Assembly: GCA_015852425.1 (NCBI GenBank)
Contig: JAAAIG010000346.1
Location: forward strand, 25,348-37,152
Source: Gryganskiella cystojenkinii
Taxonomy: Eukaryota > Mortierellomycota > Mortierellomycetes > Mortierellales > Mortierellaceae
Reading direction: 5' to 3'
DNA: 11,805 bases
Shown here in pieces: positions 1-5,726 of the stretch (its first letter is position 1; each line of letters begins with the position of its first letter). The notes beneath the pieces are model-generated. The model did no database searches and was not told the DNA's origin. It worked only from the letters and a program-made list of their open reading frames with translations. The position numbers and the translations under genes were made by a program.

Positions 1-62
1 AAAAAAAGAGCGGAGGGGAGACTAAAACTCATTTCCCTGCAGCCTCGACCGCCGACACTTAC
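1..62 (-). other. Intron (5' part) of the SET-domain gene
   Basis: Reading the minus strand, the exon ends in phase 2 at 63 and is followed by GTAAGT (62 down to 57). The strand then becomes pyrimidine-rich (CTCCCCTCCGCTC and a T run at 1-20), as expected shortly before a 3' splice site. The only nearby TTTTAG (about 22-27) would continue into a frame that does not read like the family, so the acceptor is probably just outside the window. Confidence 0.7.
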
Positions 63-937
63 AATAGCTCCATATTGGGCTTATTTCCGTAGGATAAAAA
101 GGCTTCTTGTTGCGTAATGGGTTTATCGTCGGTGTTTTGCTCGAGCAGCCCGTTGTCAAAGACATGGAGACCGTCGGAGGCCACCTGCCAGCGAATATTA
201 GGTGTGTCTGCATGGTTAGCAAAGTCGAGAAAGGGTGCCATGTGCATATCGTCCGACAGATTGTGCTCGGGCTCATCCTCTTGCAGTTGACTCTCGAACG
301 ACAAAACCCGAGACCAAAATGTGGCATCGGCCCAAATAAAATCCATAAGAGTTGGCTTGCAAGGCCAGTGCTCAAAGACACCCAGGTTCCCGCTCAATTG
401 TTCAAACTCGGATTCCAGCCGCCTTCTCTTTGCGCAGACAGAGTCCAGGAGGAGAGTTCCGGCAAGATAACCCTTGGCCAGTTCAGGCTCCAGGGTCACA
501 GGTGTCGACACCTCAGGCAAACTTGCAATATAAGGCCAAAATTTTGTTGTTTCGGGACCTGAGCTTTCATTCGTTTTTGCTGATGTGGGTGCTGTTGACG
601 CTGTTGTTGACTCGTGTGAGACAGTCAATCGTCCATAGAGTAAAAAAAGAACCAGAGCCAGACGTTCGGTAACGTTCTCGAGCTCGAGAAGATCAAAGGT
701 CTTGAGGAGAGGTGGACAGTCGAGACGGAGAACCTTGGATCGAGACAGGAGGAGGTCCGCTGGTATAAAGAGTAGATCCTTGGGTTCGGATTCCTGATCG
801 TGAGGTTCACAGACATGGTCAGAGCTGACAAATAGACCAACACCCATGCCCTTGGACTCTTTTGGGACAAGGCTAGTGACGATTCCTCGAGCTGCCGCCC
901 AGGCACAGAATGCAGCCAATGAAGAAGAGGTGGTCAT
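63..937 (-). CDS. SET-domain protein-lysine methyltransferase (LSMT/SETD3/SETD6-like), 5' exon, cut by left edge
   Basis: Predicted AdoMet-dependent methyltransferase of non-histone lysines (class VII SET family, which includes SETD3, SETD6, Rubisco LSMT and yeast RKM enzymes). The exon encodes 291 codons plus two bases from an ATG at 937. Visible SET landmarks are the Gly-rich start SKGMGVGLF (residues 28-36), DLLFIP (54-59), the FWPYI..LP segment (133-141), NHADTPNIRW (241-250), and the C-terminal SYGNKPNMEL (282-291), which supplies the family's cofactor-pocket Asn and pseudoknot Tyr. The frame meets TAA at 59-61, but that TAA lies inside a consensus donor, GTAAGT, starting at 62. Homologues continue past this point with a YGF-type motif and a C-terminal substrate-binding domain, so the gene almost certainly continues left of the window. 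Residues 105-132 form a Ser/Thr-rich low-complexity insert. The substrate cannot be assigned. Confidence 0.82.
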
Positions 938-2153
938 GTGTTTGGAGAAAGAATGTGAGGTACTGACAAGGAATTTACAGGCTGTTGCTTAATATTCTTG
1001 CAATCGTTTCTCTCAAAGGAATGAGATAGAGGGAAGGTGAGGTAGTAGGGGGTGGATGGATTGAATGATTAATTGTAACATGAATTTGAACAAGAATGCG
1101 AACGACCTTGTCGAAGAACGTTGGCCAAGTCGGAGGTTACAGTGATACGGGTAATTGCGCTCCGACAACAAAAAGCCACAATGACGAAATGAAGGCGCAC
1201 AGACGATCAGAGTCTTTTTATGATTCTGTCCATACGTCGTCTTTCCAAGCTCTTCCACGGCAGGCCTTCTGGGTTGTCTCAGGCAGACTTTCCGAGGATA
1301 TCCCCTCAAATGGATCGCTAGTCCTCCACTGTTGGTACTCGGCGCCCATCCGACACATTGGTTATCGAGTCTGCAGCATAAAGCCGATTGTGAAAGAGAA
1401 CTTATCGACAATGGCCGTATGAACTAAACATGATTGCGTGGTGCGGCGACAAGTAGAGAGATCAAGTCTCGCTTGACTGTCCATTCTCTATAACTTGGAT
1501 CGTCCGGCAGAGGAGGAACCAACGACTGTACTTGGTGTCCTCCACGCCCCTGCTGTTACCCTGTGCAGGGCTCTTGTTTTGATCGTATGAGGACGTCGAT
1601 AGTCAACAGAAATCATTTCCCGGCTCTTACTTTGCAACCTTATCCTCATTACCATTGCTACGACACTCCTCCTTCGGCTTAATTCTCCTTCATGCTTTCA
1701 CTCCTCACCTCTATCCCTTTATTTTTATTTCGTCGATCGCCCGCCTTATTCACCACGCTTTATTCCTCTTCTGATGCTTCGCACCCTGAACTTGCTCTGT
1801 CTCGTTTAATTCAGTCATACCCGGTTCGAGTACACTGGAGATCGAGTTGTCCAGTTGACACTGCGGACTGCAAATTGTCGCCAATGGTTGCTGGTCATCC
1901 TCACACTCCTCCACTCCAAAAAAAAAAAAATATGTTCCCTTCCTCAGCACCGTAATCTACAAAGTCGCTCGTGATATCTTCATGGCTCAAAAACTGAAAT
2001 CGTCAGAGAAAAGTCTCTGCTTAGCTGAGCCCCATCAACAAGAACATACTTTCGCAAATAGTAAAGACATAGGACCCAAACTAGCTATTTTAATGGATGT
2101 GTATGACACCGCTGCACGCCTCTGCCCAGAATTTCGCCGGAAAGAGCTCATCA
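938..2153. other. Intergenic region without a recognisable gene
   Basis: This stretch lies between the start of the SET gene (minus) and the end of the acyl-CoA oxidase gene (minus). It must hold the SET promoter near 938-1100 and the oxidase 3' UTR near 2153. Open frames here (1013-1411 minus, 1096-1422 plus, 1692-1955 plus) resemble no family I know and have irregular composition. A pyrimidine-rich tract (about 1660-1780) followed by ATG at 1982 looks like a plus-strand leader. The 81-codon frame from that ATG (1982-2227) is unrecognised, and its last third is antisense to the oxidase tail. A run of 14 A lies near 1918-1931. I see no tRNA or other structured RNA. Confidence 0.5.
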
Positions 2154-4762
2154 TCAGGCCCAGAGTTGATCGCTCTCATTACTTGGAGATCGATCCGTTT
2201 CTTTCTTCGCGTCAGAGGCGCGTTTAGAAAATTCAGTAGGTGGAAGTGCGGCTGTCGAAGCGACGTCCTCTTGCGCCGGTCGAGGTGCATTCACTAACAG
2301 CGGTGCGTACTTGAGCCAATATTGGGTCGGCTCAAACGACTTTTGAGCTGCGTTCACAGCCGCGAAATAAGCCGGATAGATATCACCGTCGTACTTTCCG
2401 ATTGGTGCCTTGAGAACAAAGTCCGGAATCACCCAAGCATCCACCAATGCCACAGCATCCTTTCTTAAGTCTTTGCACTGATCCAAGAACAATTGTCGAA
2501 CCAATTTGGCATGCGACCCATCAAAGTAACCTTCCTCCAAGAACAGGTCCAAATGTCTCTTGAGTACAAACGTGCTCATGAGCTGTCCCATCTTCTTGAG
2601 CATGGCGTATGCCTCAGGTTTGCTTGTCCTTTCACGCTGGATACCACCTTGGTATATGATCAAAAAGTGTCGCCAAGCATGGATATCCGCCATACGCACC
2701 AATTCTGTCTTTGTGTATTCCAAACCGTATTAAAGTCAGTACCGGCCTTGTCCAAGATCTCTTGGAGCTCGATCGTCTTTTTGAGACAAGCCCACGTCAC
2801 AGCGTCGATCACAAACTCATGACTGAGTAGATCTCGAGGGTCTTGGAAGCTCGTCTTGGTGATAAGGGGTACACGGTCGTAGTCGTTCATGTAATCAACG
2901 GATCCTTGGACCTCTTGTCCTGCTTGGGCTTTTCTCAAGGCCGAAATCAAGTACCGAGACGATTGTTGCATCAACACGACGTTGTCTCCACTACCAACTG
3001 TGACAACGCCAAAATCCGCAATCAATCCCGGGATGGCATTGTATGCCGAATATGCGTGACCACCACAAGACCGACGGCAGGATTCAAGCACCTCAGTCAC
3101 GTGCCACGACATGGTCGCTTTGAAACTGGCCGCTACGCCATGTTGATCAGGCAACTCGCGCAAAAACCGCTTGGTATCAGTATGTGCAAACTCCTTGACA
3201 TGCTCCCACTTTTCGCAGACCTCGCGCTCCACGATATTCAACAAGTAGATGAACGCCACACCGGGCATCAAATTTGCTTGGTGCGTCTGGTAATCCAAAA
3301 TCTGTTCATCATGGGCTCCTTGCCGACGAACAGCTCCATAGCGCACTGCGATGGTCAAGCTCTGAGAAAGTGTAACCTGATCAGATCTCAAAGTTGCGAA
3401 CCGTTCCGAGATCAGGGGCGCGTATGTCATGGCCTGGTTGGGCGAGGGTTTGAATTCCCCTTGGGGAGTAAACGAAGCCCATCTCTGCAACATGTACTCG
3501 CGAGGGACTCGGACGTGCGTAAACTGAATGTAGCCAGTATCGAGACCCTGACGCGAGGCCTTTTGGCCCACATCACCACAGACAACCCCTGGAAGAAGAC
3601 GACCTGTCTTTTGGTCTCGCAAAGGGACAATGAACCAGTTAACGCCATAGTCTTTACCATCGACGAGTGTTCGGCAAACGGCAACTATGTTCAGGTTGAA
3701 AAAAACCCCCCCAAAGTTCAGTAAAAGGCACCATTTTTCTTGGTCCTGCATATCATATTTTTTCTCCGCGGAAACGACTCCGTGAGATAGTGGAAGATAG
3801 GAATATAGGAGTCCCAGTTGCTAGAGACAATAGTGGGGAAAGCAAGTAGTGCTTTTTTCGACTTATCAGAATGAGTAGCAGTTCGGCCAGCCATTCCGAT
3901 CCACCACTTTGAGGAAGTCAAAGTTGGCGAATGAATCACAAACTCATCCGTAGCGCGATCAAATGTCGAAGTCGTCTCCAATCCAGGCAAGTTGGAAGAG
4001 TGGCCCAGCTCGGTCTGTGAGTGCAAAAAAGGAAAAAGAGATGAATCAGCATTAAAGCCGAGTTGTTGGTTCGTCAGCGAAAGCAGGCGAAAAAAAAAAG
4101 ATGATCATTGCACTAGAAATGTTCGACTCTCCAAAGAGTGTTTACCATGGCAAAGCACCCAAATACCCTCCAGCTCTCGATATCACCCATCCACTTGTCT
4201 CGTTGTTCAGAAGTGCCGAAAAACTCGAAGGTTTGTTTAAACAGCAAGTCATGGACAAACATCATCCAAAAGGCCTCCGAATAAAAAACCATGGCATGGT
4301 TCATGGCAGCGTTCAAACGAGAATCAAGAGATAAATTTCGAAGTTGGATCGTACGAACGACCTGCCTCAGGGTCTGCTCACGATCCTCGTCTCGGGTCAG
4401 GTCATAGTGGTGGCCTTGACGCATGCGGAGCTCTGGATCGCGTTGGATCATTTGGTAGGCGAGCGACTAAGCGGCAGCAATTGAAAGGAATAAAATTAAA
4501 TTACACTCAACACTTTTTTTTTGGTGGCCAATGCTCAAAACTTTGTCTTTACCTGCGCAACAACGTTTTCTTTGCCGCGTAGGATAACCTCCGTCATGTC
4601 CGCGACCTTGAAAGAGGCGTTCGCACGCTCGCGAGCCAGGTCTGCCGGTCCCGTGGGCTTATCGTTGTGGATAGCATGGCGATGGAAACACGGCTGGATA
4701 GAGAGGTGTCTGTGGATAGATTGAAGACGAGCCTTGGCCGATGAGGTTGCCGTTTCAGTCAT
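2154..4762 (-). CDS. ACOX: Peroxisomal acyl-CoA oxidase, four exons, with an apparent frameshift and an AT-AG intron
   Basis: FAD enzyme that oxidises acyl-CoA to trans-2-enoyl-CoA with release of H2O2, the first step of peroxisomal beta-oxidation. Exons on the minus strand: 4762-4553, 4466-4146, 4014-3867, and 3684-2154, about 736 residues if one missing base near 2720 is allowed for. The family is clear from [13 protein letters not shown] (exon 2/3 junction, FAD site), [31 protein letters not shown] (433-439) and, in the C-terminal domain, DAVALVDAW and GKYDGDIY. Residues 12-20, RLQSIHRHL, fit the PTS2 consensus exactly. The C-terminus (DQLWA) has no PTS1. Oddities are an intron starting ATAAGT, a frame break after VW (residue 548), and Ser458 where the catalytic Glu is expected. 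It is divergent to the fatty acyl-CoA reductase. Family assignment is near certain; functionality is open. Confidence 0.9.
3685..3866 (-). other. Acyl-CoA oxidase intron 3 with non-canonical AT..AG ends
   Basis: Exon 3 ends ..ATHS plus one base, followed by ATAAGT (3866 down to 3861); exon 4 resumes after ACATAG with [14 protein letters not shown]. The junction is phase 1 and gives exactly the family spacing between the conserved His and the GKxYG motif. The donor is the consensus GTAAGT with G replaced by A at +1. Unspliced, the frame stops at about 3718. At 182 nt it is the longest of the three introns, and it contains adjacent G7 and T7 runs (minus strand, about 3699-3712). Confidence 0.65.
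4015..4145 (-). other. Acyl-CoA oxidase intron 2
   Basis: 131-nt phase 0 intron, donor GTAAAC after GCFAM and acceptor TCACAG before TELGHSSN. It splits the conserved FAD-binding motif, and the join restores that motif exactly. Confidence 0.88.
4467..4552 (-). other. Acyl-CoA oxidase intron 1
   Basis: 86-nt phase 0 intron, donor GTAAAG after codon 70 (VVAQ) and acceptor CTTAG before [17 protein letters not shown]. The join restores the family sequence. Confidence 0.85.
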
Positions 4763-5186
4763 GGTTGTAAAAAAATATGATACTCTAGAATTAGAAAAGA
4801 GGAAGATTCGTCTTCCTATTTATCTAAGGTTGTCTATGGCGAAAAATTCTCTCGTCGGCTGCCTCGCGCTCTGCTCATTCTCTTAGCTTTCTTATCTGAA
4901 ACATCAACGACTCCTTGTTTGTCCTTGACGGTATTCTCAACAGCTCGCGTCATCGCGTCGTGCTCCTGAATCGTCGACGTGACTGCATGATCGGTGATTC
5001 ACACAGGCTTACGCCTCCTTGGTATTCCACAAATCGAACGGAGGTCCATGGCTTCGGCTCTATTCTGCCTTACTATGCTCTTTCGTATAAACGGAAACCA
5101 GGGCAGGTTTTGATAAATGTTCAATTGCCTTTTCCATTGATCTTGGTAACTGTTGTCTCTGGATATCGTTTGCGCTACCCATATTA
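4763..5186. promoter_or_regulatory. Divergent promoter region, acyl-CoA oxidase side
   Basis: Non-coding sequence directly upstream of the oxidase start. It carries an AT-rich box near 4818-4826 (minus strand ATAAATA) and the palindrome at 4800-4817. The open frame 4915-5187 (plus) resembles nothing I know. From 5187 to 5434 the interval is occupied by transposon-derived and repeated sequence rather than typical promoter sequence. Confidence 0.45.
4800..4817. repeat. Perfect 7-bp inverted repeat upstream of the acyl-CoA oxidase start
   Basis: AGGAAGA, a TTCG spacer, then TCTTCCT, lying 38-55 bases upstream of the oxidase ATG. It could be a transcription-factor dyad or a small hairpin in the leader. 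An AT-rich ATAAATA-like box (minus strand, about 4818-4826) abuts it on the upstream side and may be the oxidase TATA element. Confidence 0.45.
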
Positions 5187-5336
5187 AACTTTCGCCCAGC
5201 TCCGATATTCGAGGACAGTACGGAGATTACGAAAGTGTTGTTCTACGGAAGGACTGAATACTACAAGGTCATCCAAATGGACAAGAACGCAGCGATCAAA
5301 CATATCACGGAGGGTGTCATTCATTAACCGCATGAA
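5187..5336 (-). mobile_element. Ty3/gypsy-type reverse transcriptase fragment (fossil)
   Basis: The minus strand encodes about 50 residues of the palm region of an LTR-retrotransposon reverse transcriptase. FMRLMNDTLRDMFD corresponds to the family's F-x-R-L-M-N segment. VHLDDLVVFS carries the paired catalytic Asp (codons 5271-5273 and 5268-5270) in an LDD variant of the usual Tyr-x-Asp-Asp box. HFRNLRTVLE follows in the normal place. Homology stops on the upstream side exactly where a 44-bp-period repeat begins (5337), and on the downstream side at about 5208-5187 with a stop. No gag, protease, RNase H, integrase or LTR is visible. It is a dead fragment lying in the intergenic region between two genes. 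Confidence 0.75.
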
Positions 5337-5419
5337 TGCATGCAGGAGATATAACAGGCGACGTGCTTGGACCAAGACTTTGCATGCAGGAGATATAACA
5401 GGCGACGAGCTTGGACCAA
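5337..5419. repeat. Two-copy direct repeat, period 44 bp
   Basis: TGCATGCAGGAGATATAACA... begins at 5337 and again at 5381. The copies match over 39 bases with one mismatch (T at 5364, A at 5408) and diverge at 5420. Copy 1 starts at the base after the reverse transcriptase fragment ends, so the duplication is associated with that junction. Confidence 0.85.
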
Positions 5420-5434
5420 TAAAGTCTTGGTCCA
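5368..5434. repeat. 14-bp inverted repeat enclosing the second direct-repeat copy
   Basis: TGGACCAAGACTTT at 5368-5381 is perfectly complementary to AAAGTCTTGGTCCA at 5421-5434, with about 39 bases between. The arms bracket copy 2 of the direct repeat, which suggests a rearrangement scar or a cruciform or hairpin. Confidence 0.8.
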
Positions 5435-5606
5435 GAAGATTATTGAGTTGTTGTCGTTAGAGTTCGTCCATATCATGTACGTCAGTTTCGAAATTTGAGA
5501 AGAGCCAGGGAGCGGGGTCAACTCGGCTCGAGTCGAAAGGAGGCAGATAGGTAGTACTGTACAGTAAGAGGCTAGATAAAACACTGTGACGCACTATTAC
5601 TTGCGA

Positions 5607-5614
5607 TATATAAT
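5607..5614 (+). promoter_or_regulatory. TATA box of the fatty acyl-CoA reductase gene
   Basis: TATATAAT lies 113 bases upstream of the reductase ATG, followed by a C/T-rich leader (5637-5720) typical of transcribed 5' UTR in these fungi. Confidence 0.55.
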
Positions 5615-5639
5615 GTGCCCCACAAGACGCAAGTTCAAA

Positions 5640-5696
5640 TTCATCCAACTCTCTCGCCTAGCCATCCATTCTCTCTTCATTTCATCCAACTCTCTC
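5640..5696 (+). repeat. 16-bp direct repeat in the reductase leader
   Basis: TTCATCCAACTCTCTC occurs at 5640-5655 and again at 5681-5696, 41 bases apart, within the pyrimidine-rich leader just before the start codon. It may be a local duplication or a paired regulatory motif. Confidence 0.7.
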
Positions 5697-5726
5697 TTGT
5701 CTCCATTCTTTTCTCTTGAGTTCATC

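Noticed and set aside
107..672. Plus-strand open frames opposite the SET gene
   Set aside because: Antisense shadows of the SET coding exon with no family resemblance.
1096..1422. 108-codon plus-strand frame in the intergenic region
   Set aside because: No recognisable domain and no leader or TATA signal; an overlapping minus-strand frame of similar length suggests chance openness.
1815..1850. Possible tRNA T-arm (GGTTCGAGT)
   Set aside because: Flanking bases do not pair into a T stem, and no acceptor, D or anticodon arms are found.
2154..2200. Hidden C-terminal PTS1 of the oxidase through an extra 3' intron
   Set aside because: Splicing from the GTAATG near the end to any downstream AG tried gives no Ser-Lys-Leu-type ending; the N-terminal PTS2 explains targeting better.
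2716..2754. A 38-nt intron (donor GTACTG, acceptor ACAG) to explain the oxidase frame change
   Set aside because: Much shorter than every other intron here (86-182 nt), branch site too close to the donor, and it would remove the conserved GTDFNTVW segment. Kept only as an alternative to a missing base.
2843..3724. Long plus-strand open frame of 293 codons
   Set aside because: It is exactly antisense to the conserved core of acyl-CoA oxidase exon 4 and resembles no family; a shadow of a real coding strand.
3685..3866. U12-type (minor spliceosome) intron
   Set aside because: The donor ATAAGT lacks the ATATCC extension, and no U12 branch motif is present near the acceptor; it looks like a U2 donor changed at +1.
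4915..5187. 90-codon plus-strand frame in the divergent promoter
   Set aside because: No recognisable family, atypical composition, and it runs up to the transposon fragment; most likely chance.
5337..5434. CRISPR-like array
   Set aside because: Only two repeat copies with no unique spacers, next to a retrotransposon fragment in a eukaryotic genome.
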